Of a DNA stretch of 64,000 nt, positions 46,763 to 58,127 are shown one piece after another. Numbering within the stretch: the stretch's first letter is position 1; each line of letters opens with the position of its first letter. The stretch lies in the NCBI RefSeq assembly GCF_000757425.2, contig NZ_JPKR02000005.1, forward strand, positions 806,001 to 870,000. Direction: 5' to 3'. The position numbers and the translations under genes are program-made. The notes beneath the pieces are model-generated. The model saw only the letters and a list, made by a program, of their open reading frames with translations, searched no databases and had not been told where the DNA came from. The DNA is from Tatumella morbirosei. GTDB taxonomy: Bacteria > Pseudomonadota > Gammaproteobacteria > Enterobacterales > Enterobacteriaceae.

Positions 46763-47446
46763 CTACAAGGTTCGGCACAGGCACCAGACCTGGATATCAG
46801 CCACAGCAGATTGGGCCAGTAATCGTGATATTTCACCGGCAGTACTACCGCTGGTCACAACATCATCGACTAATGCAACATGGAGTCCTGCCAGCTGTTT
46901 TTCAATACAAAACGCATTGTGAAGATTCTGTTTTCTCTGCGAGATATTCAACTGATGCTGCACAGCCGTTTTACGGGTACGGCGTAAAGCCTCTGAATCA
47001 AACTCACAGCCCAGCCAGTGAGCCAATGGTTGTGCCAGTAAGGCTGACTGGTTGAATCCCCGCTGCCGGAGCCGTTGTTTGTGTAACGGTGAGCATAGCA
47101 GGATATCCGGTTTATGTAGTCCATGCTCTCTGTGTTGCTTAATCCAGCTTAGCAAAATAAGCCGGGCAAGCATCACCGAGAGTGCGGTATAGCCGGAAAA
47201 TTTAAATTTATGTAACAGCCTGCTCAGTGGTGGTTGATAATCTCCTGCACAGACCAGGTGTTGCCACGGCGGGGGCTTTTGCAGGCAGCGGCCACATTCT
47301 GCGCTATCCGTTGCTACAGGCAAGCCGCAACGCAGGCACAATGCCGGCAAGCGTGGAAGACGACGCTGGCAGCTACTACATATACCAGTGGCGGGTAGGG
47401 CCAGTGGCAGATGACATAACCAGCAATAACTCTTCAGAGTAAGCAT
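46763..47446 (-). CDS. gntX: ComF-family protein GntX
   Basis: A 227-residue protein, the same length as in E. coli. It has an N-terminal cysteine-rich zinc-finger-like region ([33 protein letters not shown]) and a C-terminal PRPP-binding phosphoribosyltransferase motif [17 protein letters not shown]. The ComF family is linked to DNA uptake; in E. coli GntX is needed to use DNA as a nutrient. The ATG at 47446 follows AGGATA. Divergent from bioH with 35 bases between start codons. Confidence 0.93.
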   Translation of the reverse strand: MLTLKSYCWLCHLPLALPATGICSSCQRRLPRLPALCLRCGLPVATDSAECGRCLQKPPPWQHLVCAGDYQPPLSRLLHKFKFSGYTALSVMLARLILLSWIKQHREHGLHKPDILLCSPLHKQRLRQRGFNQSALLAQPLAHWLGCEFDSEALRRTRKTAVQHQLNISQRKQNLHNAFCIEKQLAGLHVALVDDVVTSGSTAGEISRLLAQSAVADIQVWCLCRTL

Positions 47447-47481
47447 GGTATCCTGATGTTTATTTACGGGGGTCATTTATC

Positions 47482-48249
47482 ATGTCGCTTTACTGGCATA
47501 CTTGTGGAGAGGGAAAAGCGGATCTTGTGCTGCTGCATGGCTGGGGATTGAATGCCGAAGTATGGCGGCCGGTGATCGGCCCACTCAGTGCACATTTTCG
47601 CCTGCATCTGGTCGATCTGCCGGGTTACGGACGCAGTCAGGGATTTCCGGCCCTGAGCCTGGAGCAAATGGTAGCCATTCTGCAGGCGCAGATTCCAGAC
47701 AATTCGCTGATTGTGGGTTGGTCGCTGGGTGGCCTGGTGGCGACCCGGTTGGCCGGGCTGGCAGAGACCCCGGTACGCGGGCTAATTACCGTTGCCTCCT
47801 CTCCCTGTTTCACTGAACAGGAAGACTGGCCAGGAATCAAACCTTCAGTATTACAAGGGTTTAGTCAGCAGCTCAGTCACCATTTTGAAAAAACCATTGA
47901 TCGCTTTATGGCACTACAAACCCTCGGCACCGAAACGGCACGGCAGGATACCCGGTTACTGCGTGAGGCCATTTTGTCGCAACCTCTGCCGGATCTGTCA
48001 GTGCTGAATACCGGACTGGAAATATTACAAACCACGGACTTGCGTGAACAACTACCCCTGCTGAATGTCCCTTTCCTGCGGATTTATGGAGCACTGGATG
48101 GTCTGGTGCCAAGAGTCATTGCCGGTAAGGTGGATCAACTGGCAGGACAAGGTCAGTCGGTAGTTATCGGAAAAGCCGGGCACGCACCGTTTATTTCTCA
48201 TCCGGATTTGTTTTGCCAGTCTGTTAATGACTTTTTGCGTTATTGTTGA
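47482..48249 (+). CDS. bioH: Pimeloyl-ACP methyl ester carboxylesterase BioH
   Basis: Alpha/beta hydrolase of 255 residues that frees pimeloyl-ACP for biotin synthesis. Nucleophile Ser81 in GWSLGGL, aspartate near 206 in [10 protein letters not shown], and histidine near 234 in [25 protein letters not shown] near residue 18 and the [10 protein letters not shown] segment match E. coli BioH. Divergent from gntX as in E. coli. Confidence 0.95.
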   Translation: MSLYWHTCGEGKADLVLLHGWGLNAEVWRPVIGPLSAHFRLHLVDLPGYGRSQGFPALSLEQMVAILQAQIPDNSLIVGWSLGGLVATRLAGLAETPVRGLITVASSPCFTEQEDWPGIKPSVLQGFSQQLSHHFEKTIDRFMALQTLGTETARQDTRLLREAILSQPLPDLSVLNTGLEILQTTDLREQLPLLNVPFLRIYGALDGLVPRVIAGKVDQLAGQGQSVVIGKAGHAPFISHPDLFCQSVNDFLRYC

Positions 48250-48417
48250 ATTTTATTTGTAAGTTTGTTGCCTGTTTGCCGGTTGCACACTAATAATTTA
48301 GGTGAGTCCCTGAATTACCCCGACTGGACTGCAGTACATGGATTCTCTGTTCACTCAGAGCTATCCCTCTATGCCGTGGGTTTATATGATTAAACGACAA
48401 ACTAAGAGGCTTACCCT

Positions 48418-48687
48418 ATGAAATTTATTAAATATACAATAACCGCTCTGGTGGCAGGTGTGTTCTCCTTTTCGGCATTTGCAGCCGAAGAAGTGACTCA
48501 AAAGCAGGTAGATGAGATGAAACTCGAGTCACTGGGTACGATATCCACGACTAATCATGCAACTTCCCCGATGGATGCTCATAAAATTCTCTCCTCCGAG
48601 GCCGACAAAAAAGGTGGCAGATACTTCAGAGTTATCGCCGGACGTGAACATGGTCGTATCAGTGCAGTGGCTGAGGTTTACAAATAA
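48418..48687 (+). CDS. YdgH/BhsA/McbA-like secreted protein (DUF1471)
   Basis: A predicted periplasmic protein of 89 residues. Signal peptide with cleavage after SAFA (residue 22), then EEVTQKQVDEMKLESLGTI and a DUF1471 end (DAHKILSSEADKKGGRYFRVIAG, GRISAVAEVYK). It resembles BhsA/YjfN-type members more than the four short array proteins near the start of the window. AAGAGG precedes the ATG. Likely stress-inducible by family analogy. Confidence 0.85.
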   Translation: MKFIKYTITALVAGVFSFSAFAAEEVTQKQVDEMKLESLGTISTTNHATSPMDAHKILSSEADKKGGRYFRVIAGREHGRISAVAEVYK

Positions 48688-48859
48688 CATTTCTTCATGC
48701 AGGCAACCTAAGTTGCCTGCATGTGGTGAGATTTTTTACCTTGTAATGCTTCTCTGTTCTTTCGCTGGTTGTCATTCCCTGTCTTAGCGTTGCATACTTA
48801 AAAATCAAATCTATACCGCCGATGTTGCCGGTATATCACTTTCTATCTAAAGGTCAGAT

Positions 48860-49162
48860 ATGAGTCAGGTTATTACTGTTACTGCATTGATTACCGCAAA
48901 AGCGGGCGAAGAACAGGCTGTTGCTGAAGCATTGAAAATCGCCGAAAGAGAAGTGCAGGAGGAGTCGGGTTGTGAAGCCTATATCCTTCATCAGAACCTC
49001 GCGAATGCCTCACAATTTCTGATGCTTGAGCGTTGGACTTCCGCACAACATCTGACAGAACATGAGCAGTCACCGGCCTTTAAAAAACTCGGTGCCGCTA
49101 TTGGTGGGCGTGCTGATATTGAAGTGATTAAATCTGTGCCTGTTGCCGGGGCCGACCACTAA
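48860..49162 (+). CDS. YgiN-like antibiotic-biosynthesis-type monooxygenase (ABM domain)
   Basis: A 100-residue ferredoxin-like ABM-domain protein. Typical features: an initial strand ITVTALITAKAGEEQAVAEAL, CEAYILHQNLANASQFLMLERW and the EHEQSPAFKKL helix. Relatives include YgiN quinol monooxygenase and LsrG, but the residues do not decide which. AAAGG precedes the ATG. Not part of the E. coli order at this locus. Confidence 0.8.
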   Translation: MSQVITVTALITAKAGEEQAVAEALKIAEREVQEESGCEAYILHQNLANASQFLMLERWTSAQHLTEHEQSPAFKKLGAAIGGRADIEVIKSVPVAGADH

Positions 49163-49204
49163 GTCTACTGATATACCTCGCAATGTACATAAAATAGCAG
49201 AGCT

Positions 49205-49234
49205 GGCGGAACACGTTGTTGTGGTCCGCCAGAC
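49205..49234. terminator. Stem-loop between the monooxygenase gene and yhgF
   Basis: CTGGCGGA (49205-49212) and TCCGCCAG (49227-49234) form an 8-bp stem between convergent genes. The T content after it is low, so strength is uncertain. Confidence 0.6.
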
Positions 49235-49252
49235 TTTACTGTCAGGTCGGAT

Positions 49253-51583
49253 CTAACGTTTTTTCCCAAAGGCCGCCGCCAGTGCATCTTCCATGGCACT
49301 GTTGCCTGCAGGTTTCTGACGAGATTTGCCATTATCCTGACGAGCTTGTGGGCGCGATTGTCCTGCTGTATTTGCTTGTGCTACCGGTTTACGACGCTCT
49401 GATAGTTGTTCGTCCAGGCGCATTGTCAAAGCAATACGTTTACGCTGTAAATCAATTTCCAGCACTTTCACCTTCACGATATCACCGGCTTTCACCACCT
49501 GATGAGGGTCTTCGACAAATTTGTCGGAAAGTGAAGATATATGTACCAGTCCGTCCTGATGAACCCCGATATCGACAAATGCCCCGAAATTTGTGACATT
49601 CGTAACCGAGCCTTCCAGAACCATACCTGGCAGCAGGTCAGACATCGTATCCACGCCTTCGGCAAAAGTAGCAGTCCGGAATTCCGGACGTGGGTCGCGG
49701 CCGGGTTTCTCCAGCTCTTTTAAAATGTCGTTCACAGTAGGCAGACCAAAACGGGAGTCAGTAAACTGTGAGGCGTTTAATGATCGCACTGCAGCACTGT
49801 TACCCATCAACTCATCCAGAGCCTGCTGAGTAGCTGCCAGGATGCGTTCTACCACAGGGTAAGCTTCAGGATGGACCGTGGATGCATCCAGCGGGTTATC
49901 CCCCTGGTTTATCCGCAGGAAGCCGGCGCACTGTTCAAACGCTTTTGGCCCCAGCCGGCTGACTTTCAGGAGTTGCTGGCGGTTATGGAAACGTCCATTC
50001 TCATCGCGCCAATTGACAATATTCTGGGCCATCATCCGTGTCAGGCCCGCAACACGGGTCAGCAGGGCAACCGATGCGGTATTCAAATCGACACCTACCG
50101 CATTCACACAGTCTTCCACCACAGCATCCAGTTTTTTCGCCAGCAGGCTCTGGCTGACATCGTGCTGATACTGGCCAACACCGATCGATTTAGGATCGAT
50201 TTTAACCAGTTCGGCGAGTGGGTCCTGAAGCCTGCGAGCGATGGAGACTGCTCCCCGTAATGAAACATCCAGGTCAGGGAATTCCAGAGCGGCGAGTTCG
50301 GACGCAGAATAGACTGACGCTCCGGCTTCACTAACGATCACCTTCTGCGCGGTGACCTGTGGAAATTGCTTCTGAAGATCGAGGAAGAAACGTTCGGTCT
50401 CTCTGGAGGCGGTACCATTTCCAATAGCAACCAGTTCTACCTGGTGACGGGTGCAAAGCGCAGCAACAGCCGCTGCTGCTTTTGCAGTCTGTCCGGTATG
50501 TGGATACACCGTATCGGTCGCCACCAGTTTGCCGGTAGCATCGACTACTGCAACTTTTACGCCGGTGCGTAAACCGGGGTCGAGCCCCATTGTGGCACGC
50601 ATCCCGGCAGGAGCAGCCATCAGCAGGTCATGCATATTGCGGGCGAAAACATTAATAGCTTCTTCTTCCGCTTTTTCGCGCAGGGTACCCATCAGTTCAG
50701 TTTCCAGATGGAGTAACACTTTAATGCGCCAGGTCCAGCTGATCACGGCTTTACGCCAGTTGTCGGCCGGAGCATTGTTAAAAATGACCTGTAAATGGCT
50801 GGCAATCAGCGTTTCGCCATAACTCTCGCGGGGCGGCTCATCCGCTTGTGGGTCCGGATTAATCGACAGCTGCAGTATCCCTTCGTTTCGGCCACGGAAC
50901 ATGGCTAATGCACGGTGAGATGGGACTGAAGACAGTGGCTCATGGTGGTCGAAATAATCGCGGAATTTTATACCTTCTTCGGCTTTCCCTTCGGCGACCC
51001 GTGAAACCAGGTGTGCATTTTTTGCCAGATAGTCACGAACTTTGGCCAACAGAACGGCATCTTCGGCAAATTTTTCCATCAGGATATAGCGGGCACCATC
51101 CAGAGCGGCGCGGCTGTCTGCGACTCCTTTATCCGCGTCGACATACGGCTGGGCGGTAGTTTCAGGATCAGACTGAGGATTTTCCCATAACTGTGTGGCC
51201 AGAGGTTCAAGCCCGGCTTCAATAGCAATCTGCCCACGGGTCCGACGTTTCGGCTTGAATGGAAGGTACAGGTCTTCAAGCTCAGTTTTACTCAGTGTGC
51301 TGGTCAGTGCAGTGGCAAGAGCGGGGGTCATTTTGCCCTGTTCTTCGATGGAGCGGAGTATAGTCTGACGACGATCTTCGAGTTCACGCAAATAACCCAG
51401 TCGGGATTCCAGCTGTCTCAGCTGTGTATCATCCAGGCCACCGGTCACTTCTTTACGATAACGTGCAATAAATGGCACGGTATTCCCTTCGTCTAACAGA
51501 TGCACGGCAGAATCGACCTGCTCTGCCCGCACCTGAAGTTCACTTGCAATAATCTGGCTTAGCGAATTTTTCATCTTTTGCAT
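49253..51583 (-). CDS. yhgF: Tex-family RNA-binding transcription accessory protein YhgF
   Basis: A 776-residue S1-domain protein of the Tex family, related to eukaryotic Spt6; it binds nucleic acid and influences transcription. N-terminal helices ([32 protein letters not shown]), YqgF-like RNase H domain ([17 protein letters not shown]), helix-hairpin-helix modules ([17 protein letters not shown]) and a C-terminal S1 domain ([29 protein letters not shown]), followed by a basic tail. The ATG at 51574 would remove three residues and match the E. coli length of 773; neither start has a strong ribosome-binding site. Confidence 0.95.
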   Translation of the reverse strand: MQKMKNSLSQIIASELQVRAEQVDSAVHLLDEGNTVPFIARYRKEVTGGLDDTQLRQLESRLGYLRELEDRRQTILRSIEEQGKMTPALATALTSTLSKTELEDLYLPFKPKRRTRGQIAIEAGLEPLATQLWENPQSDPETTAQPYVDADKGVADSRAALDGARYILMEKFAEDAVLLAKVRDYLAKNAHLVSRVAEGKAEEGIKFRDYFDHHEPLSSVPSHRALAMFRGRNEGILQLSINPDPQADEPPRESYGETLIASHLQVIFNNAPADNWRKAVISWTWRIKVLLHLETELMGTLREKAEEEAINVFARNMHDLLMAAPAGMRATMGLDPGLRTGVKVAVVDATGKLVATDTVYPHTGQTAKAAAAVAALCTRHQVELVAIGNGTASRETERFFLDLQKQFPQVTAQKVIVSEAGASVYSASELAALEFPDLDVSLRGAVSIARRLQDPLAELVKIDPKSIGVGQYQHDVSQSLLAKKLDAVVEDCVNAVGVDLNTASVALLTRVAGLTRMMAQNIVNWRDENGRFHNRQQLLKVSRLGPKAFEQCAGFLRINQGDNPLDASTVHPEAYPVVERILAATQQALDELMGNSAAVRSLNASQFTDSRFGLPTVNDILKELEKPGRDPRPEFRTATFAEGVDTMSDLLPGMVLEGSVTNVTNFGAFVDIGVHQDGLVHISSLSDKFVEDPHQVVKAGDIVKVKVLEIDLQRKRIALTMRLDEQLSERRKPVAQANTAGQSRPQARQDNGKSRQKPAGNSAMEDALAAAFGKKR

Positions 51584-51672
51584 CAGGTTTCTACGGGGTT
51601 AATTTATAGCGGACAGTTATACGGACTGAGCGGACAAAATGCCAGTAGCCGCGCTCGCTTTGGGAGATATTC

Positions 51673-52152
51673 CTACCCGGCGTCAGGGTAGGTGACGGAA
51701 TTCACATACCAGACAGCAATGCCAACGGGTGTTTCGACTCTGACAGTATCGCCGGGTTCCTTTTTTAACAGGGCTCTGGCCATCGGAGAATCGATGGAGA
51801 TATAGTCTTTACGGCCGAAGATCTCATCGTAACCCACGATACGGAATTTCCGGATATCACCTTCATCATTCTCAATTTCTACCAGCGCGCCAAAAAATAC
51901 TCTGCCTTGTTGCTGAGGCGAATAATCAACGATACGTAATGCTTCAAGACTTTTTGTCAGATAACGAACCCGTCGGTCAATTTCCCTTAGCCGCTTTTTG
52001 TTATACTGATAATCAGCATTTTCGCTGCGATCACCCAGACTGGCAGCCCAGGTGACTTTCTTTGTCACTTCAGGGCGTTCTTCTCGCCACAAATAGTCAA
52101 GTTCCTGCTTTAATTGATTGTAGCCTTCACGTGTAATCAGTGGCGTTCTCAT
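51673..52152 (-). CDS. greB: Transcript cleavage factor GreB
   Basis: A 159-residue factor that rescues backtracked RNA polymerase. N-terminal coiled coil with the acidic tip region (LGDRSENADYQYNKKRLREIDRRVRYL) and a C-terminal FKBP-like domain (GYDEIFGRKDYISIDSPMARALLKK). It is clearly GreB, not GreA, by its basic patch. Divergent from ompR. Confidence 0.97.
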   Translation of the reverse strand: MRTPLITREGYNQLKQELDYLWREERPEVTKKVTWAASLGDRSENADYQYNKKRLREIDRRVRYLTKSLEALRIVDYSPQQQGRVFFGALVEIENDEGDIRKFRIVGYDEIFGRKDYISIDSPMARALLKKEPGDTVRVETPVGIAVWYVNSVTYPDAG

Positions 52153-52480
52153 TCGGGATCCCCGGGACGTAATGAAGTGTCAGTAAACAGTCAGCATTTG
52201 TAGGGAGGCGCGTCCGTGGAAGTCAGAATTTCGTCATCTGAGCCCGAAAACGGGTTGTGGGGCAGAAATAATGACCCGGAAGCAACTTTACAAGACAGGA
52301 GAAAAGTTTGTGTAAATTCAATACATTTCCCTGGCTTCCTCAGACCAAAACAGACATAACTTGCTGTTTAATATGCTTTGTAACAATTTTGGCCAGAATA
52401 TAAACCATTATAAACTGTCACTGTAATATATCTTTTTTAACAATACAGCATCAGGCAATTGTGCCTTTGGGAGTGAAGAA
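52153..52480. other. Intergenic region between greB and ompR
   Basis: 328 bases with no gene. The half next to ompR is AT-rich (52300-52450) and must contain the ompR-envZ promoter, but I cannot fix a -35/-10 pair. GGGAG precedes the ompR ATG. Confidence 0.5.
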
Positions 52481-54552
<2,072 letters not shown>

Positions 54553-54558
54553 ATGCTG

Positions 54559-54593
54559 GCAGGCTGACGGGAATGCTCATCCCGTCAGCCTGC
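54559..54593. terminator. Shared hairpin between envZ and pckA
   Basis: A 14-bp perfect inverted repeat (GCAGGCTGACGGGA / TCCCGTCAGCCTGC) with a seven-base loop lies between the convergent stops. Neither side has a long T run, so it may terminate weakly or protect both 3' ends. Confidence 0.75.
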
Positions 54594-54595
54594 GG

Positions 54596-56221
54596 TCAGT
54601 TATGCAGTACCGGGCCCGCTTTCACCAACTCTTTACCGGTCTCAGTATCCGTATATTGTTCAAAATTATCAATAAACTTACGTGCCAGAGCCTCTGCGTT
54701 TTCCTGCCATTTCTCTGCACTTTCCCAGCTGTTGCGTGGATCTAAAACCCGGTCATCCACATTTTTCAGAGAGACAGGAACCTGCAGGTTAAATACCGGA
54801 AGAGTATGCAGCGGAGCCTGTTGTAACTCATCGCTCAGAATAGCATTGATAATGGCCCGGGTATCTTTCAGTGAAAGACGTGAGCCTTTTCCGTTCCAGC
54901 CGGTATTGACCAGGTAAGCTTCTGCCCCGGCAGCCTGCATACGCTTCAGTAACACCTCAGCGTAACGTGTCGGGTGCAAAGTTAAAAACGCAGCACCGAA
55001 GCAGGCTGAGAAGGTGGGAGAAGGCTTAACTATTCCCCGTTCAGTTCCGGCCAGTTTTGCGGTGAAACCAGACAAAAAGTGGTACTGAGTCTGTTCAGGG
55101 GTCAGACGTGATACTGGAGGGAAAATACCAAAAGCATCAGCGGTCAGGAAGATAACTTTACGGGCATGACCCGCTTTCGATACCGGGCTAACAATATTAT
55201 CAATATGGTTAATCGGGTAAGAGACCCGGGTATTTTCGGTTTTGCTGCCGTCATTGAAATCAATACTACCATCGGCCAGTACCACCACGTTTTCCAGCAA
55301 TGCATCACGACGGATAGCCTGATAAATTTCGGGTTCAGCTTCTGCGGACAGGTGGATAGTTTTGGCGTAGCAACCTCCTTCAAAGTTGAAGACTCCATCA
55401 TCATCCCAGCCATGTTCATCATCACCAATCAGCTCTCTGGCCGGATCGGTAGACAACGTCGTTTTTCCCGTACCTGACAGCCCAAAGAATACGGCCACAT
55501 CGCCTTTTCTCCCGACGTTTGCAGAGCAGTGCATGGAAGCGATATCTTTCAGAGGTAACAGATAGTTCATTACCGCAAACAACCCTTTCTTCATTTCGCC
55601 ACCGTACCAGGTGCCGCCAATTAACTGGATGCGCTCTGTCAGGTTAAATGCGACAAAATTTTCTGAATGGAGGCCCTGAGACTGCCAGTCAGGGTTGGTA
55701 CATTTCGCGCCATTCAGCACCACAAAATCGGGTTCAAATTCTGCCAGTTCCGCCTCAGTCGGCCGGATAAACATATTTTTGACGAAATGCGCCTGCCAGG
55801 CCACTTCGGTCACAAACCGCACACTCAGACGACTGTCAGGGTTCGCGCCACAAAAAGCGTCCACCACAAACAGGCGTTTGCCTGACAGCTCTGACGTGAC
55901 CAGCTTTTTTAGTGACTGCCAGGTTTCCTGAGACAGTGGTTGGTTATCATTTTTTCCTTTACTGCTGTCGCTCCACCACACATTGTGGCGGGTAGTGTCA
56001 TCACGGACGATATACTTATCTTTCGGCGAACGGCCGGTAAAAATTCCGGTATCAACAGAAATTGCCCCATTATTTGTCAGTATTCCACGCTCATATCCTT
56101 GCAGCCCGGGATTCATTTCCTCATTAAACAGTGTGTCATAGTCAGGGTTATAAATAATCTCTGACGGGGCGGTGATACCTAATGGCGAAAGATCGGGTAA
56201 CTTCCCGTGTCTGGAAGACAT
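54596..56221 (-). CDS. pckA: Phosphoenolpyruvate carboxykinase (ATP)
   Basis: A 541-residue gluconeogenic enzyme converting oxaloacetate and ATP to phosphoenolpyruvate. The kinase P-loop [12 protein letters not shown] is near residue 248, the PEPCK motif [12 protein letters not shown] near 205, [23 protein letters not shown] near 268 and the arginine in ENTRVSYP near 330. AAGGAG precedes the ATG. Very close to E. coli PckA (540 residues) apart from its first 20 residues. Convergent with envZ. Confidence 0.98.
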   Translation of the reverse strand: MSSRHGKLPDLSPLGITAPSEIIYNPDYDTLFNEEMNPGLQGYERGILTNNGAISVDTGIFTGRSPKDKYIVRDDTTRHNVWWSDSSKGKNDNQPLSQETWQSLKKLVTSELSGKRLFVVDAFCGANPDSRLSVRFVTEVAWQAHFVKNMFIRPTEAELAEFEPDFVVLNGAKCTNPDWQSQGLHSENFVAFNLTERIQLIGGTWYGGEMKKGLFAVMNYLLPLKDIASMHCSANVGRKGDVAVFFGLSGTGKTTLSTDPARELIGDDEHGWDDDGVFNFEGGCYAKTIHLSAEAEPEIYQAIRRDALLENVVVLADGSIDFNDGSKTENTRVSYPINHIDNIVSPVSKAGHARKVIFLTADAFGIFPPVSRLTPEQTQYHFLSGFTAKLAGTERGIVKPSPTFSACFGAAFLTLHPTRYAEVLLKRMQAAGAEAYLVNTGWNGKGSRLSLKDTRAIINAILSDELQQAPLHTLPVFNLQVPVSLKNVDDRVLDPRNSWESAEKWQENAEALARKFIDNFEQYTDTETGKELVKAGPVLHN

Positions 56222-56488
56222 ACGACTGCTCCTTTGAATCCTGAAATTGCAAATGGATGTGCCTGGTTTGATGACTGACAGATTGATCCATGCCGGATGG
56301 AATATAATCTGTCTGATGAATCCAGGCAGTTTACACCGGATAGATAATGCAGAAAGTGGGGGCGGGAAAAAGTGTGATGCTGGTTGTAATTCAATTTAAT
56401 TGTTGGCATTAATTTAAACAATTCATGTCAACAAACGGTTAAACAGAGACCAGGAAGAGCGTGCAACGAGGCACGCTCCTTCGGGAAA

Positions 56489-57355
56489 TCAATGAATTGA
56501 GTCGCTACCCGCCACGGCATTGTTACGAATATTAGCAACATCGACAGCGTCATAAATATAATGTGCGCCGCAATAATCACAATGCATATCTATCTGACCA
56601 TCTTCAGCCAGAATCTGATCAATTTCATCGCTGGCAACGGTCTTTAGGACTTCCCCACACCGCTGGCGGGAGCAGGTGCATTTGAATACCACATCAACCG
56701 GGTCGAAGACAGTCACTTCTTCCTGATGATATAAACGCCACAACACGTCAGTCGCGGAAAGTGAAACCAACTCTTCGGCTTTAACGGTATCGGTTAATGT
56801 CGCCAGATGCTCAAAATCATTGGCGTCCGTGTCCTGCGCCGGCAGTACCTGCAACAGAACCCCGCCAGCCCCTTGTTCATTCTGCCGAATAATAATCCGG
56901 GTCGGTAACTGTTCGGAACGCATAAAATAATCTTCCAGACAGGTGGCCAGAGTGTCACCTTCCAGCCCGACCACTCCCTGGTAACGTTCACCTTTCTCCG
57001 GGGTAATGGTAATAATCAGGTAACCGTTGCCGACCATCTGCTTCAGTGTACTGTTGGCAGCGATATCGCCGCGAACCCGGGCTACACCGCGCAACTGCTG
57101 ATGATTATTACCATTGATCACTGCCATAGATAGCGGGCCATCTCCCTGTAACTGCACAGTAATGTCACCTTCAAATTTCAGGGTTGCAGTCATCAGGCTG
57201 GTCGCGACCAGCAGTTCCGCCAACAGTTCCTGAACCGGCTGTGGGTAGTCATGGTCTTTAACAATGTCCTGCAGGGTTTGTGACACATTCACCAGTTCAC
57301 CACGGACGGCAACATTGTTGAATAAGAAACGATGGAGTTGGTCTTGTACTGACAT
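56489..57355 (-). CDS. hslO: Redox-regulated chaperone Hsp33
   Basis: A 288-residue holdase activated by oxidation. The C-terminal zinc-binding cysteines are visible in [10 protein letters not shown] (CxC) and CDYCG (CxxC), the switch that forms disulfides under oxidative stress. N-terminus [18 protein letters not shown] matches E. coli HslO. It lies 24 bases after hslR on the same strand, as an hslR-hslO operon. Confidence 0.97.
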   Translation of the reverse strand: MSVQDQLHRFLFNNVAVRGELVNVSQTLQDIVKDHDYPQPVQELLAELLVATSLMTATLKFEGDITVQLQGDGPLSMAVINGNNHQQLRGVARVRGDIAANSTLKQMVGNGYLIITITPEKGERYQGVVGLEGDTLATCLEDYFMRSEQLPTRIIIRQNEQGAGGVLLQVLPAQDTDANDFEHLATLTDTVKAEELVSLSATDVLWRLYHQEEVTVFDPVDVVFKCTCSRQRCGEVLKTVASDEIDQILAEDGQIDMHCDYCGAHYIYDAVDVANIRNNAVAGSDSIH

Positions 57356-57379
57356 AAGGTCTCTCTCAGGGCGAATATT

Positions 57380-57784
57380 TTATTCATCACCCGTTAATTT
57401 AAATTTAATTAAATGACGGCGCTCTTTTTTATCCGGGCGTCGATCCGGATGTGGCATCGTCAGGGCAAACTGTTTGCGGGCTAAGGCCTGAGCCTCTCGT
57501 TTTTCAATACTTTCCGGCGTTTCCCGGTACAGTAATTGTGCATCTGTGGCACTGCCACGGCGATCACTAATCCCGGTAACAATTACTGTACGTTGATCAT
57601 TTCCCTGGCGCAAAATCAGCTGTGCATCCATTTCAACATGCTTACCAGGTTTCGCTCGCTGACCGTTATAATGTACCTTGCCGCCTTCAATCATCTCTCT
57701 GGCAATAGCCCGGGTTTTATAAAAACGAGCTGCCCAAAGCCATTTATCCAGCCGGACATCCTGGCCGGGATCCTGTGGTTTCAT
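57380..57784 (-). CDS. hslR: Ribosome-associated heat-shock protein Hsp15
   Basis: A 134-residue S4-domain RNA-binding protein that recycles free 50S subunits carrying nascent chains. VRLDKWLWAARFYKTRAIAREMIEGGKVHYNGQRAKPGK is the S4 domain (near residues 10-50), and MPHPDRRPDKKERR is the basic tail. The ATG at 57784 follows GGGGGT and aligns with E. coli HslR; the long upstream open frame is non-coding. Confidence 0.95.
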   Translation of the reverse strand: MKPQDPGQDVRLDKWLWAARFYKTRAIAREMIEGGKVHYNGQRAKPGKHVEMDAQLILRQGNDQRTVIVTGISDRRGSATDAQLLYRETPESIEKREAQALARKQFALTMPHPDRRPDKKERRHLIKFKLTGDE

Positions 57785-58127
57785 GCTGACCCCCGTCTTA
57801 TCCTCGAACTGCTGTACATTACCGGTTATGCAAAGCATAACCGAGGTGGCAACAGTGGGCGGTCTGGTCTGAAACTTAATGACCTGACCTGCGCTATCTG
57901 TAAGTATGGGTGGATATCGGTAAATCAAGAAACTGAGCACATCCTGATCATCATATCTGCAACCTTGCGATACCAGATCGTATGATGATAACTGACATCC
58001 CCATGATAATTTTATCACACAGCAGGCCGTGTATTTACAGTATAACGGTGAATCAGGTACTGAGTGACTATCACCGACCGACCGTGTTTCTGTTTGCAGG
58101 GCGGCAGATTACCATATTCAGAGGGGC
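57785..58127. other. Region between hslR and igaA (yrfG missing)
   Basis: 343 bases without a credible gene; in E. coli yrfG lies here. An inverted repeat CGGTTATGC-aaa-GCATAACCG sits at 57823-57843. On the minus strand a weak sigma-32-like pair is seen: CTTGATT (57923-57929) and CCCATACT (57903-57910), 12 bases apart, about 120 bases before hslR. The remainder shows nothing I can identify. Confidence 0.45.
57903..57929 (-). promoter_or_regulatory. Possible sigma-32 promoter of hslR-hslO
   Basis: CTTGATT and CCCATACT on the minus strand, separated by 12 bases, partly match the RpoH consensus CTTGAAA/CCCCATnT. E. coli hslRO is heat-inducible, which makes the site plausible, but the match is much poorer than at ibpA. 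Confidence 0.35.

Noticed and set aside
57785-58018. Longer HslR of 212 residues
   Set aside because: The extra 78 residues have no counterpart in the family and the ATG at 57784 has a good ribosome-binding site.
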